Of a stretch of 64,000 bases of DNA, positions 40,495-49,432 are shown piece after piece. The notes under the pieces are model-generated. The model saw only the letters and a program-made list of their open reading frames with translations, was not told the DNA's origin and ran no database searches. The position numbers and the translations under genes were made by a program. Position 1 is the stretch's first letter. Each line of letters opens with the position of its first letter. Source of the DNA: [Clostridium] scindens ATCC 35704 (GTDB taxonomy: Bacteria; Bacillota; Clostridia; Lachnospirales; Lachnospiraceae); the NCBI RefSeq assembly GCF_004295125.1, contig NZ_CP036170.1, positions 561,501 to 625,500 of the forward strand. The letters run 5' to 3'.

Positions 40495-42621
40495 TTAGTA
40501 GTTCTCCACTTTCCGTTCGAAATACGCTTTGGGATATCCGCATGTCGGGCATACTTCCGGCGCTTCCTCTCCTTCGTGAATGTATCCGCACTGGCGACAT
40601 TTCCAGCCAAGAGGCGCATTTCCCTTGAAGGTCAGTTCATTCTTAAGAGTATCCAGAATCTTTAAGTAACGCTTTTCGTGGGCTGCTTCTACTTTTGCCA
40701 CATTCTCAAATTTCACTGCAAGGTCTTCAAATCCCTCTTCTCTGGCTTCTTTGGCCATGCGGGCGTACATCTGGGTCCACTCTTCGTTTTCCCCATCTGC
40801 GGCTGATTGAAGATTATCAGCTGTGTCTCCAAGCCCGTGCCATTCCGCAAACCACATCTTGGCATGCTGTCTTTCCTGTTCTGCCGTCTCCATAAAGATA
40901 GCAGCAGTCTGTTCCATGCCCTCCTGTTTTGCGATCTCAGCAAAGAAGGAATATTTATTTCTTGCCTGGGACTCTCCTGCAAATGCTTCCATTAAGTTTT
41001 TCTCTGTCTTTGTTCCTGCGTATCTTCCGGAAGCCTTTGCTGCCTCCTCCAGTTTTTCGAATTTTTCCGGTCCTACCTTGCATACCGGGCAGGCTGCCGG
41101 CGGGTTCTCCCCTTCATGAATATAGCCGCATACGGTACATCTGAATTTTGTCATTGTCTTGTTCTCCTTTTCTTCTTTCTCTTGATTTGCTTCGTTATTT
41201 TCTTTATCCTGCTCCCAGGCAGGTTTTGTAAATTCTTTTAAAACCATTCCTTCCGGTCCTAAGTCTTCTGCCCTGGAATAATAGGACGTATGCAGCATCT
41301 CTTCTGCTGCCTGGCTCAATGGCTTTCCGTAGAATTCGCTGTATACTCTCTTAATATCCGGATTCTCATGGCTATAGCGCAGCGTCATCTTGGCATCCTT
41401 TGCATAGAGCGACTCTATCCTTGCCTTACGCACTTCATCCGTCATCGGCACCTGCGTCTTTGGCTGTCCGCCCCCTCCGATGCATCCGCCCTTGCAGGTC
41501 ATAACCTCTATGAAATCATAGGATTTGTCTTCCTTTTTCATCTGCTCTATGAAAGTTCTCGCATTCTCGGTACCATGAATCACTGCCAGACGGATGGGAA
41601 GCCCGCCCATCTCTACCGTGGCTTCTCTTACGCCTTCCATTCCTCGCACAGGTTCAAGACACAGATAATCGGACGGAGGATTCTCTCCCGTCACCAGGTA
41701 ATAGGCTGTTCTGGCCGCTGCTTCCATGACGCCGCCGGTATTTCCGAATATGACGCCTGCTCCGGACGCCGGACCCATCAAGGAATCGTAAGCCTCATCT
41801 TCCAGAACCCCGATGTCTATTCCCTCTTCCTTAAGCCACATGGCCAATTCCCTCGTGGTGATCACGTGATCCATGTCCCGCATGCCCTCAGATCCGTTTG
41901 CTTTAGCGGAAATATTCATCTCCCCGCGGCGGATCTCGAACTTCTTCGCCGTGCAGGGCGTTACTGCCACATTGACGATTTTCTTCGGATCAATGTTGTT
42001 TTTCTTTGCAAAATATGTCTTGATAGTCGGTCCCTGCATGCCGATCGGGCTTTTTGCCGATGAAATGTTGGGAAGAAGTTCCGGATAAAAGGTTTCCGCA
42101 AACTTCACCCATGCTGGACAGCAGCTGGTAAACTGAGGCAGCGGCTTCTTTTTCTCCGTAATCCGCTCTACAAGTTCCGATGCCTCTTCCATAATCGTCA
42201 GATCCGCCGAAAAGTTCGTATCTAGAACATAGTCGGCTCCCAATGCTCTGAGGGCCGCTACCATCTTCCCTTCCACAAAACTTCCCGGAGCCATGCCGAA
42301 AGTTTCTCCAAGACCTACGCGTACAGAGGGAGAGGTGCTGAAGATTACGATCTTATCCGGATCTTTGATTGCTTCTTTTACTTCTCCGTATTCATAGACC
42401 TCGGTGATGGAATTCACCGGACAGACATTGGCGCATTGTCCGCAATGGATGCAGATTGCCGTATCCTTCGTGCTGACCAGATCATAGAGCCTGCCTACGC
42501 CAATTTCCCGCTCGCATACCTGACGGCACTGGCCGCACTTGATGCACAGGTCTTCATGCCTCTGTATGGCCGGATTATCAGCCTCAATGGGTATTCTGAT
42601 CTCTGTATACTTATGGTGCAT
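40495..42621 (-). CDS. [FeFe]-hydrogenase fused to rubredoxin-rubrerythrin-rubredoxin
   Basis: A 708-residue fusion. Residues 20-70 hold two ferredoxin-type [4Fe-4S] motifs (C26/29/32/36 and C57/60/63/67). The H-cluster domain follows: TSCCPAW (165-171), TPCTAKKFE (221-229) and MTCKGGCIGGGGQP (374-387), with the small-subunit motif EMLHTSYYSR (441-450). A Glu/Lys/Asn linker (465-489) leads to an N-terminal rubredoxin (C495/C498 and CPVC), the diiron erythrin domain (EAFAGESQARNKY, ETAEQERQHAKMW, E-x2-H pairs) and a second rubredoxin (CRQCGYIHEGE...CPTCGYP) at the end. It likely couples hydrogen or ferredoxin redox to peroxide reduction. An internal AAGGAG before M490 may also give free rubrerythrin. 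H-cluster loading would use HydE, HydG and HydF at 5-8.7 kb. Confidence 0.93.
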   Translation of the reverse strand: MHHKYTEIRIPIEADNPAIQRHEDLCIKCGQCRQVCEREIGVGRLYDLVSTKDTAICIHCGQCANVCPVNSITEVYEYGEVKEAIKDPDKIVIFSTSPSVRVGLGETFGMAPGSFVEGKMVAALRALGADYVLDTNFSADLTIMEEASELVERITEKKKPLPQFTSCCPAWVKFAETFYPELLPNISSAKSPIGMQGPTIKTYFAKKNNIDPKKIVNVAVTPCTAKKFEIRRGEMNISAKANGSEGMRDMDHVITTRELAMWLKEEGIDIGVLEDEAYDSLMGPASGAGVIFGNTGGVMEAAARTAYYLVTGENPPSDYLCLEPVRGMEGVREATVEMGGLPIRLAVIHGTENARTFIEQMKKEDKSYDFIEVMTCKGGCIGGGGQPKTQVPMTDEVRKARIESLYAKDAKMTLRYSHENPDIKRVYSEFYGKPLSQAAEEMLHTSYYSRAEDLGPEGMVLKEFTKPAWEQDKENNEANQEKEEKENKTMTKFRCTVCGYIHEGENPPAACPVCKVGPEKFEKLEEAAKASGRYAGTKTEKNLMEAFAGESQARNKYSFFAEIAKQEGMEQTAAIFMETAEQERQHAKMWFAEWHGLGDTADNLQSAADGENEEWTQMYARMAKEAREEGFEDLAVKFENVAKVEAAHEKRYLKILDTLKNELTFKGNAPLGWKCRQCGYIHEGEEAPEVCPTCGYPKAYFERKVENY
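41152..41169 (-). promoter_or_regulatory. Internal ribosome-binding site and start for a free rubrerythrin
   Basis: Within the linker, AAGGAG (41169-41164 on the minus strand) stands nine bases before ATG at 41154-41152, in frame with the fusion. Translation from here would give a 219-residue rubredoxin-erythrin-rubredoxin protein (40495-41154). The spacing equals that of ordinary genes in this window. Confidence 0.65.
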
Positions 42622-42801
42622 AGATTCTCCTTTCTTATGTTAAATAATAGTAACTGTTATTATAATTACATATTTTTACATTTTTTGCAATAGGAAAACA
42701 GCATTTTTTTCAATTTCTTCTAATATGGGTCAAAATGAGATAACCATGCAAAAAAAAAACGCACATCCCTTTCAGAATCTGCGTTCCTATATCTCTTCTC
42801 C

Positions 42802-42874
42802 TGAGCGTGCGGGGATTCGAACCCCGGACAACTTGATTAAAAGTCAAGTGCTCTACCACCTGAGCTACACGCCC
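42802..42874 (-). tRNA. tRNA-Lys (anticodon UUU)
   Basis: 73 bases; GGGCGTG acceptor, anticodon loop CTTTTAA, T arm GGTTCGAATCC. Last gene of a six-tRNA leftward cluster. Confidence 0.95.
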
Positions 42875-42883
42875 ATAATTAAC

Positions 42884-42955
42884 CTGGGCTAGTTGGATTC
42901 GAACCAACGAATGCAGGAGTCAAAGTCCTGTGCCTTACCGCTTGGCGATAGCCCA
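42884..42955 (-). tRNA. tRNA-Gln (anticodon UUG)
   Basis: 72 bases; TGGGCTA acceptor pairs with TAGCCCA, anticodon loop CTTTGAC, T arm GGTTCGAATCC. Confidence 0.95.
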
Positions 42956-42970
42956 ATAAAAAAGAAAAAA

Positions 42971-43044
42971 GGTGGGTAATGGGACTCGAACCCATGATAT
43001 CCAGAACCACAATCTGGCGCGCTAACCAACTGCACCATACCCAC
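42971..43044 (-). tRNA. tRNA-His (anticodon GUG)
   Basis: GTGGGTA acceptor pairs with TACCCAC, anticodon loop TTGTGGT; an extra G at 43045 would be the usual G-1 of tRNA-His. Confidence 0.95.
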
Positions 43045-43114
43045 CATATATATTACTTATCGAACTATTTATGTCCAACTAAGTATCGCTTTATTCAGTT
43101 TTCTGTGGTTCTAA

Positions 43115-43188
43115 CGAGCCTGGGGGGATTCGAACCCTCGACCTACGGCTTAGAAGGCCGTTGCTCTATCCAGCTGAGCTACAGACTC
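43115..43188 (-). tRNA. tRNA-Arg (anticodon UCU)
   Basis: 74 bases; acceptor GAGTCTG pairs with CAGGCTC (one G-T), anticodon loop CTTCTAA, T arm GGTTCGAATCC. Confidence 0.94.
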
Positions 43189-43257
43189 ACAAGACAAACT
43201 CTTTAGAACTTATCTCTCTTAAAGCCGCCGTTACAACTACTTTCAAGGCTTTAAGAA

Positions 43258-43328
43258 AGCGGGTGATGGGAATCGAACCCACGTATCTAGCTTGGAAGGC
43301 TAGTGTTCTACCATTGAACTACACCCGC
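43258..43328 (-). tRNA. tRNA-Gly (anticodon UCC)
   Basis: 71 bases; GCGGGTG acceptor pairs with CACCCGC, anticodon loop CTTCCAA, discriminator T as usual for tRNA-Gly. Confidence 0.95.
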
Positions 43329-43335
43329 ATGAATA

Positions 43336-43410
<75 letters not shown>

Positions 43411-43520
43411 ATGCTATATTGTCCAGTCACTTTAACCCCTGGTTCTCCGTGACACAAGAGTTATTATATATGAACGCACCCAGCTTGTCAACAACTTTTT
43501 TCATTTTTTTCCTTCTTTTT

Positions 43521-44000
43521 CTAAAGATAGTTTACCGTGAATTCCGCGTGCCCGCTCTGGTCAGTCTCCATCAGCATGTAGCTGGGTCTGCGCCCTTCCT
43601 GGCGCGGATAGGACAGGCTTCCCGGATTCAAGGTGATCAAGTCATCCTCCCTGGTGATTGAGGGCTTATGGGTATGGCCATACATGACAATATCCGCCCC
43701 TCTTCCCCTGGCCTCTTCCTTGAGGCGTTCTTCGCTCATAGATACATAGTAGTAATGTCCATGCGTGATAAACACATGGAAGCCTTCTATAAAGAATTCT
43801 TCCTCGCCCGGAAGGTCGCAGAAGAAATCATTATTGCCTCTTATTATATGCGCAGGACAGTCTGCCAGCGCCTGGATGTAGTCGTCTTCTCCCTCCACAT
43901 CTCCAAGATGTATCAGCATATCTATGGGCTTTACTATCTCCAGCACCTTATCCAGATTCTTATGCGACTTGTGCGTATCACTTACTATCAATATCTTCAT
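43521..44000 (-). CDS. Metallophosphoesterase, YfcE/MJ0936 type
   Basis: A 159-residue calcineurin-like phosphoesterase from the ATG at 44000 (MKILIVSDTHKSHKNL). Metal ligands are in SDTH, HLGDVEG, IRGNNDF, ITHGHYY and YGHTHKP. These small enzymes hydrolyse phosphodiesters; the physiological substrate is usually unknown. An in-frame TTG five codons upstream is a weaker start. It follows rdgB closely, a pairing seen in many Firmicutes. Confidence 0.9.
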   Translation of the reverse strand: MKILIVSDTHKSHKNLDKVLEIVKPIDMLIHLGDVEGEDDYIQALADCPAHIIRGNNDFFCDLPGEEEFFIEGFHVFITHGHYYYVSMSEERLKEEARGRGADIVMYGHTHKPSITREDDLITLNPGSLSYPRQEGRRPSYMLMETDQSGHAEFTVNYL

Positions 44001-44020
44001 ATAGCATCCCCGCAATCTTC

Positions 44021-44650
44021 TTATTTCTCCGGCTTCATCTTCTCCTCCAGGATTATCCGCATCTTCCTGAGCCCTTCGCCCCTATGGCTTAACTCATTCT
44101 TTTTCTCCGGCGCAAGCTGTGCGCTGGTACATCCATGCTCAGGGAGGAAGAAAATGGGATCATAGCCAAATCCGTTCTCTCCCGCAATCTCATGTCCAAT
44201 GATCCCTTCCATAGTCCCTCTTACAACCTGGGTACTTCCGTCTGGAAATGCTGCTCCAATAGCGCATACGAATCTTGCTGTGCGTTTCTCATCCGGCACG
44301 CCATTCAGGCGGTCAAGCAGCGCCTGATTCTTTATATCATAGGAAGTATCCTCCCCCATATATCTGGCGGAATAGATTCCCGGCTCCTTATTCAGATAGT
44401 CGATTTCCAGTCCGGAATCATCCGCCAAGATCACCGCATCCTTGTATTGTGGTATTCCTGTCGCAATCTTTGCTATCTCCGTAGCCTTAATCATAGCGTT
44501 TTCTTCAAATGTGCTTCCGTCTTCCACTACATCCGCCTGTATCCCCGCCTCTCTCTGGGAAAGCACCTCTGCCCCCAAGTCTGCAAATATCATGCGGATT
44601 TCTGCCATCTTATGTTCATTGCCAGTGGCAAATATAATCTTCTTCATCAT
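44021..44650 (-). CDS. rdgB: XTP/dITP diphosphatase (RdgB/HAM1 family)
   Basis: A housekeeping enzyme of about 209 residues that removes non-canonical purine triphosphates before they enter DNA or RNA. Signatures: IIFATGNEHKMAEIR at the N-terminus, ILADDSGLEIDYLN, GIYSARYMGE and GFGYDPIFFLPEHG. The start is one of two adjacent ATG codons preceded by AAGGAAGG. It lies between the RNA methyltransferase and the phosphoesterase, probably one transcript. Confidence 0.93.
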   Translation of the reverse strand: MMKKIIFATGNEHKMAEIRMIFADLGAEVLSQREAGIQADVVEDGSTFEENAMIKATEIAKIATGIPQYKDAVILADDSGLEIDYLNKEPGIYSARYMGEDTSYDIKNQALLDRLNGVPDEKRTARFVCAIGAAFPDGSTQVVRGTMEGIIGHEIAGENGFGYDPIFFLPEHGCTSAQLAPEKKNELSHRGEGLRKMRIILEEKMKPEK

Positions 44651-44676
44651 CAAGCCTTCCTTTCTCCATCAACTTC

Positions 44677-45819
44677 TTAGCGTCTCGGCGGCCTCGGGCC
44701 AAGGAACTGGTAGAAATAGGTCTTCAGCATCCCATTATATATCTTGCGGTTCTTGTCCGCCTTCCTTCCAAAATACCGCTCTGCCTCTTCATAGGAAGTA
44801 ATCATATAAGCTGACCAGGAATCCAGTCTCTTGAAACTTTCCCCGAATGTCTGGTAAAGCTGGGGCAGGTTTTCCTTCTCTTCCAGACGTTCGCCATATG
44901 GGGGGTTCGTTATGATAAACCCATATTTCTTAGGATGGCTTAAGTCCTTGACATCCCTTTCCTGGAAGTGGATCAGATGCCCCACTCCCGCCTCCTGAGC
45001 GTTCTGCCTTGCGATACGGATCACTGCGCCGTCTGCGTCATATCCTTGGATATCCACATCGATATTGTCCTCTATCATGTCATTCGCTTCATTTACCGAA
45101 TCATACCATAACTTACGCGGGATCAGATTGGTCCAGTCTTCGGCCGTAAAAGAGCGGTTCATGCCTGGGGCGATGTTTGCTGCCATCATGGCTGCCTCAA
45201 TGGGAAACGTGCCGCTCCCGCAGAAAGGATCTACCAGAATCCGGTCCTTCCTCCAGGGCGTAAGCATGATGAGCGCTGCCGCCAAAGTCTCTGTAATCGG
45301 CGCTTTTCCTGACATCTCCCGGTAACCCCTCTTATGCAAGGATACGCCCGACGTATCAATCCCTACGGTCACCACATCCTTCATCAGGAATACGCGCACC
45401 GGATAAGAAGCCCCGTCTTCCGGAAACCACTCCAGCCGGTAGTGCTCCTGCATCCGCCTGACCATTGCCTTTTTCATAATCGACTGTATGTCAGAAGGGC
45501 TGAACAACTTGCTCTTTACAGAGGCTGCCTTTGTGACCCAGAACTTCCCGTCCTTTGGTATGTAGTCTTCCCATGGGAGACTTCTGGTCTTCTCAAAGAG
45601 TTCTTCAAAGGTCGTGGCCTTAAAACTTCCTACCTTCCACAGAATTCTCTCTGCCGTGCGAAGGAAAATATTGGAACGGCAGACGGCATCCGCATCCCCA
45701 TAGAAAGTGACTCTGCCGTCTTCTACTTCTGCAATCTCATATCCCAGATCTATAATTTCTCTTTTCAGCACCGCTTCTAAGCCAAAGTGGCAGGGTGCAA
45801 ACAGTTCAACTTTATTCAT
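44677..45819 (-). CDS. THUMP-domain class I SAM-dependent RNA methyltransferase (RlmL/YpsC type)
   Basis: A 380-residue protein from the ATG at 45819 (MNKVELFAPCHFGLEAVLKREI), with GGGAG upstream. An N-terminal ferredoxin-like/THUMP region (to about 160) is followed by a Rossmann methyltransferase: DPFCGSGTFPIEAAMMAANIAPG (SAM loop), DADGAVIRIARQNA and the catalytic NPPYGERLEE. It probably methylates 23S rRNA guanosine as in RlmL/YpsC proteins. It has no C-terminal RlmK half. Confidence 0.9.
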   Translation of the reverse strand: MNKVELFAPCHFGLEAVLKREIIDLGYEIAEVEDGRVTFYGDADAVCRSNIFLRTAERILWKVGSFKATTFEELFEKTRSLPWEDYIPKDGKFWVTKAASVKSKLFSPSDIQSIMKKAMVRRMQEHYRLEWFPEDGASYPVRVFLMKDVVTVGIDTSGVSLHKRGYREMSGKAPITETLAAALIMLTPWRKDRILVDPFCGSGTFPIEAAMMAANIAPGMNRSFTAEDWTNLIPRKLWYDSVNEANDMIEDNIDVDIQGYDADGAVIRIARQNAQEAGVGHLIHFQERDVKDLSHPKKYGFIITNPPYGERLEEKENLPQLYQTFGESFKRLDSWSAYMITSYEEAERYFGRKADKNRKIYNGMLKTYFYQFLGPRPPRR

Positions 45820-45930
45820 AAACTCTCCCAACACGAAATTTATATTCACCTTACCATCTTACTTTCTTTCCCCATATTTTGTCAATGATTCTCGTCCTAT
45901 TAGGCGATTTCTTTTGCCTAAAACGAAATA

Positions 45931-45964
45931 TTGCAAGGCCGACGGTATATCGCCTGCCTTGCAA
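45931..45964 (-). terminator. Hairpin downstream of the Asn/Ser-repeat gene
   Basis: TTGCAAGG (45931-45938) pairs with CCTTGCAA (45957-45964), 18-base loop, followed on the minus strand by TATTTCGTTTT. It lies between the repeat gene and the methyltransferase gene. Confidence 0.55.
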
Positions 45965-46009
45965 CATTCATTTTTCTTCAGTCTAATCCAATTACAATCT
46001 AATCTCTAA

Positions 46010-46252
46010 CTAGTAGTTGTCGCTGTAGTTTGAACTGTTAGAATTCTTGTTCTGGTTAGATGCATTCTTGTTGGATGCATTCTGGTTAGATGCGTTCCTG
46101 TTGGATGCATTCTGGTTAGATGCGTTCCTGTTGGATACATTCTGGCTAGATGCGTTCCTGTTGGATACATTCTGGCTAGATGCATTCTGGTTAGATGCGT
46201 TCTGGTTAGATGCATTTGAGTTACTGTTAGATGAATTATAATTTTTAGCCAT
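46010..46252 (-). CDS. Small Asn/Ser-rich repeat protein, unknown function
   Basis: An 80-residue protein, [13 protein letters not shown] followed by about eleven copies of a five-residue unit with consensus (S/N)-N-(Q/R/K)-N-(A/V)-S, ending SNYSDNY. Almost every residue is Asn, Ser, Gln or Ala, with no hydrophobic core, so it is probably unfolded, extended or assembling. AGGAGG stands seven bases before the ATG, which favours this frame over the overlapping His/Leu/Thr-rich frame. The DNA is built of 15- and 30-base tandem repeats. No family recognised; similar short Asn-rich peptides occur in spore-forming clostridia, but a spore role is only a guess. Confidence 0.7.
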   Translation of the reverse strand: MAKNYNSSNSNSNASNQNASNQNASSQNVSNRNASSQNVSNRNASNQNASNRNASNQNASNKNASNQNKNSNSSNYSDNY

Positions 46253-46456
46253 GTCAATTCCTCCTAATCTTTTTGGTTACGAGATTATTATGTCCTTGAC
46301 AATTTTTTTTATGTATCAATTTTCACAAAAATGAGTTCTTAATTATATTAAGAATTTTTTAATTTTTAACTTGCTTTTCAAATCGTTCTATATTATACTA
46401 AATCATGTAGAAAAGATACTTTCTACAACCCCTTATTAATTATTTATACTCCCCTC
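46253..46456. other. AT-rich promoter region of the repeat gene
   Basis: About 200 bases, very AT-rich, between the Asn/Ser-repeat gene and the terminator at 46457-46487. It must contain the promoter of the repeat gene; several TATAAT-like sequences occur (for example near 46386-46400 on either strand) but none with a clear -35. Confidence 0.4.
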
Positions 46457-46487
46457 AAAAGACCGATGGCTCCCCCATCGGTCTTTT
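46457..46487. terminator. Bidirectional intrinsic terminator
   Basis: AAAAGACCGATGG (46457-46469) pairs perfectly with CCATCGGTCTTTT (46475-46487), 5-base loop, A-run and T-run on the two sides. It ends the leftward DUF1700-like gene. Confidence 0.9.
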
Positions 46488-46517
46488 ACTTTTTTATTTT
46501 GTTCTATTTTATCGGCC

Positions 46518-46976
46518 TCATCGTCGGCTGCCAATGATCCTGAATACGATAATCATAAGGATCAATGGTACAAGAATCGGCGCAAGAAGACTGAATATAC
46601 CTCCAATTACAGCGATAACCAGCATAAACACGCCAACAATTCCCAGAACCAGAAGCAATTTCTTCCACCAGGTATCCAGACCGAATATATGGACTTGTCC
46701 CGTCCCGCTCTGCTGCCTCTGATCATAATTCTGCCTATTGGGCTCGTATCCGTAATCTTCCTGGGTATTCCCCTGTATCTCCAAAGACTCTATGATCGTG
46801 CGGGCAATTGCCCATGGATCTCCCAGTTCCGCAACGACTTCTTCCTCGCTTCTTCCCTTCCTGACCTCATCAGCGATATAGCCGCTATAATAGTTAACAT
46901 TCTCCTGTATTACCGGACCGCTCAGGTCATTTGCCAAAGCCTCCTTTAACTTATTTAAAAACTCGCTTCTTGTCAT
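46518..46976 (-). CDS. DUF1700-like (HAAS-domain) membrane protein
   Basis: A 152-residue protein from the ATG at 46976 (MTRSEFLNKLKEAL), with AGGAGG six bases upstream. The first 65 residues form the helical domain found in DUF1700 proteins (EFLNKLKEALAN...YYSGYIADEVRKGRSEEEVVAELGDPWAIARTI). A Gln/Asn/Tyr-rich linker follows, then two membrane segments (LLLVLGIVGVFMLVIAVIGGIF, ILVPLILMIIVFRII). These proteins often pair with PadR regulators; none is adjacent. Confidence 0.75.
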   Translation of the reverse strand: MTRSEFLNKLKEALANDLSGPVIQENVNYYSGYIADEVRKGRSEEEVVAELGDPWAIARTIIESLEIQGNTQEDYGYEPNRQNYDQRQQSGTGQVHIFGLDTWWKKLLLVLGIVGVFMLVIAVIGGIFSLLAPILVPLILMIIVFRIIGSRR

Positions 46977-47043
46977 GAACATCCTCCTACATATGCATCA
47001 GACGGATTCCCGGCCGTAGCCGTACCATATCTTAATAAGTAAA

Positions 47044-47094
47044 AACCTTGCACTTAGAATATCACATCCCTATGTCTATTCCAAGTCCAAGGTT
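47044..47094 (-). terminator. Terminator of glnN
   Basis: An imperfect long hairpin: AACCTTG-ACTT-GAAT arms (47044-47060) pair with ATTC-AAGT-AAGGTT (47078-47094), followed on the minus strand by TTTAC. It lies 31 bases past the glnN stop. Confidence 0.7.
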
Positions 47095-47125
47095 CTTAAA
47101 TTTTTCTAATCTCTTTATTAAGATG

Positions 47126-49237
47126 TTATACCTCGAAGATCAGGTCGCCGTAGGATGGCATCGGCCATGCTTCTTTGTCTACGATCATTTCCAGTTCGTC
47201 TACCGGCGCACGCAGCGCTTCCATGGCTGGTACTGCGTCAGAATGATAGAACCTTGCCTGGTCTGCCCCTTCCTCCATGGAAGAAGCCTGATCCGTCACC
47301 ACAATAAGCGCTTCCAAAGCCTTCTTCGTCCGAGTCAAGAGCGAGGATACTTCTGAAAGAAGATCCGCCTGCACGGATGCGTCCGCGCCGGCTTCCTTCA
47401 CGCTGATCACCGTATCCGCAAGCGTCTTCGTGTATTTGATGACTGCCGGGATAATCTGCTTGCTTGCCATATCAATCATCGTGCGGGCTTCTATATTGAT
47501 AGCCTTTGAATAATTCTCAAACTTGATCTCTGCGCGGGATTCCAGTTCAGCCCTGGTAAATACCTTGAATTCTTCAAACATTTTTATAGTCTTCTCCGTG
47601 GTAAGCGCCGGAATCGCCTCTACCATGGAGCGAATATTCGGAAGGCCTCTTCTTCCTGCTTCTTCGACCCATTCATCAGAATATCCGTTTCCGTTAAATA
47701 TGATGCGCTGATGCTCATACGCGTATTTCTTGATCAGATCATGCACAGCCATATCAAAGTCATCCGAACTTTCCAGCACATCGCAGGCTTCTTTAAACGC
47801 CTCTGCTACGATCGTGTTGATCACCACGTTTGGTCCGGCCACAGAGTCACGGGAGCCAACCATACGAAATTCGAACTTATTGCCTGTAAATGCAAATGGA
47901 GACGTCCTGTTCCGGTCTGTGGCATCCTTTGCCAGATCCGGCAACGTTCTGACGCCCGTCTCAAGTTTTCCGCCCTTAATGCTGTGTGTGGCTTCTCCGG
48001 TAACGACCAGCTGCTCGATCACATCTTCCAACTGCTCTCCAAGGAATACAGAGATGATTGCCGGAGGCGCTTCATTTGCTCCCAGCCTGTGATCATTGCC
48101 CGGATCAGCCGCAGACTCCCGCAGAAGATCCGCATGTTCATCCACTGCTTTCAAGATACACGTAAGAACCAGCAGGAACTGGATATTCTCATGAGGCGTC
48201 TTTCCAGGCTCCAGCAGGTTCTTCCCGTCATCCGTGATAAGAGACCAGTTATTATGCTTTCCGGAACCATTCACGCCAGCAAACGGCTTCTCATGCAGCA
48301 GGCATTTCATGCCATGCTGGCAGGCTACCCTCTTCAATGTCTGCATAACCAGATGGTTGTGGTCGACTGCCACGTTAGCCTTCGCATAGATTGGAGCAAG
48401 TTCGTGCTGGGCCGGCGCTACTTCGTTATGCTGCGTCTTAGCCGTCACGCCCACCTTCCACAGTTCCATGTTGACATCTTTCATGAATCCTGCAATCCTC
48501 TGGCGGATCGTTCCGAAGTAATGGTCATCCAGTTCCTGTCCCTTTGGAGGCATGGCGCCGAACAACGTGCGTCCCGTATAGATCAGGTCTTTCCTCTCCT
48601 GGAACTTCTTGGCGTCAACCAGGAAGTATTCCTGTTCCGGTCCAACAGATGGAGTAACTTTTAGGGATGTCGTATTCCCAAATAAACGGATCAGCCGAAG
48701 TGCCTGTTCATTGATCGCTTCCATGGAACGAAGAAGCGGCGTCTTCTGGTCTAAAGCTTCTCCTGTATAGGAACAGAATGCGGTAGGAATGCAAAGCGTG
48801 GCTCCGGCAGCATCGTGCCTTACAAATGCAGGCGACGTACAATCCCATGCCGTATATCCTCTTGCCTCGAACGTGGCGCGAAGGCCGCCTGACGGGAAAG
48901 AAGATGCATCCGGCTCGCCTTTGATCAGTTCTTTTCCCGAAAAGCTCATCAGTACTTTTCCGCTCTCCAGAGGGGCGGAGATGAATGAGTCATGCTTTTC
49001 TGCTGTTACGCCGGTTAGCGGCTGAAACCAGTGAGTGTAATGAGTAGCTCCTTTTTCAATTGCCCATTCCTTCATCTCATGCGCAATTACATCTGCTGTC
49101 GCAAGGTCTAGTTCCTTGCCTTCTTCGATCGTCCTTTTCAGATCCTTATAGACTTTCTTGGGAAGCCGTTCCTGCATAACCGTATCATTAAAAACGTCTT
49201 CGCCAAAAATGTCAGCTACATTTAATGCTTCACTCAT
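47126..49237 (-). CDS. glnN: Type III glutamine synthetase (GlnN)
   Basis: A 703-residue ATP-dependent glutamine synthetase of the large GSIII type, distinct from the 440-470 residue GlnA. Recognisable: the N-terminal [16 protein letters not shown], the glutamate/metal region [42 protein letters not shown] and [20 protein letters not shown]. It incorporates ammonium into glutamine and is common in Bacteroidetes and clostridia. AAAGGAAA precedes the ATG. Monocistronic by the terminator behind it. Confidence 0.95.
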   Translation of the reverse strand: MSEALNVADIFGEDVFNDTVMQERLPKKVYKDLKRTIEEGKELDLATADVIAHEMKEWAIEKGATHYTHWFQPLTGVTAEKHDSFISAPLESGKVLMSFSGKELIKGEPDASSFPSGGLRATFEARGYTAWDCTSPAFVRHDAAGATLCIPTAFCSYTGEALDQKTPLLRSMEAINEQALRLIRLFGNTTSLKVTPSVGPEQEYFLVDAKKFQERKDLIYTGRTLFGAMPPKGQELDDHYFGTIRQRIAGFMKDVNMELWKVGVTAKTQHNEVAPAQHELAPIYAKANVAVDHNHLVMQTLKRVACQHGMKCLLHEKPFAGVNGSGKHNNWSLITDDGKNLLEPGKTPHENIQFLLVLTCILKAVDEHADLLRESAADPGNDHRLGANEAPPAIISVFLGEQLEDVIEQLVVTGEATHSIKGGKLETGVRTLPDLAKDATDRNRTSPFAFTGNKFEFRMVGSRDSVAGPNVVINTIVAEAFKEACDVLESSDDFDMAVHDLIKKYAYEHQRIIFNGNGYSDEWVEEAGRRGLPNIRSMVEAIPALTTEKTIKMFEEFKVFTRAELESRAEIKFENYSKAINIEARTMIDMASKQIIPAVIKYTKTLADTVISVKEAGADASVQADLLSEVSSLLTRTKKALEALIVVTDQASSMEEGADQARFYHSDAVPAMEALRAPVDELEMIVDKEAWPMPSYGDLIFEV

Positions 49238-49329
49238 ATCTTTACGTTTCCTTTCTTATCTGTCTTATCTGTCTTAGTATGAATTAATATCCGTCCCTCC
49301 GGAAATTCCAGTCCGGAGAATAATTAGAA

Positions 49330-49362
49330 AAAGGCACTCCAACTTCTGGTTGGAACGCCTTT
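49330..49362 (-). terminator. Terminator of fba
   Basis: AAAGGC..TCCAAC pairs with GTTGGA..GCCTTT (12 of 14 positions, 5-base loop), followed on the minus strand by TTTTTC. It lies 70 bases past the fba stop and also precedes the glnN promoter region. Confidence 0.8.
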
Positions 49363-49432
49363 GTTCTCTTTACGCCTGTCAGTATACCTCAATCAGCCGA
49401 AAAAGGCAAGTAAAAATTTCATTCTTCAGCAA

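Noticed and set aside
46050-46225. Tandem repeats as a CRISPR array
   Set aside because: Units are contiguous coding repeats without unique spacers; no cas genes in the window.
46006-46257. His/Leu/Thr-rich ORF overlapping the Asn/Ser-repeat gene
   Set aside because: Its start overlaps the ribosome-binding site region of the other frame, and the repeated unit makes both frames open; the Asn/Ser frame has the better spaced AGGAGG.
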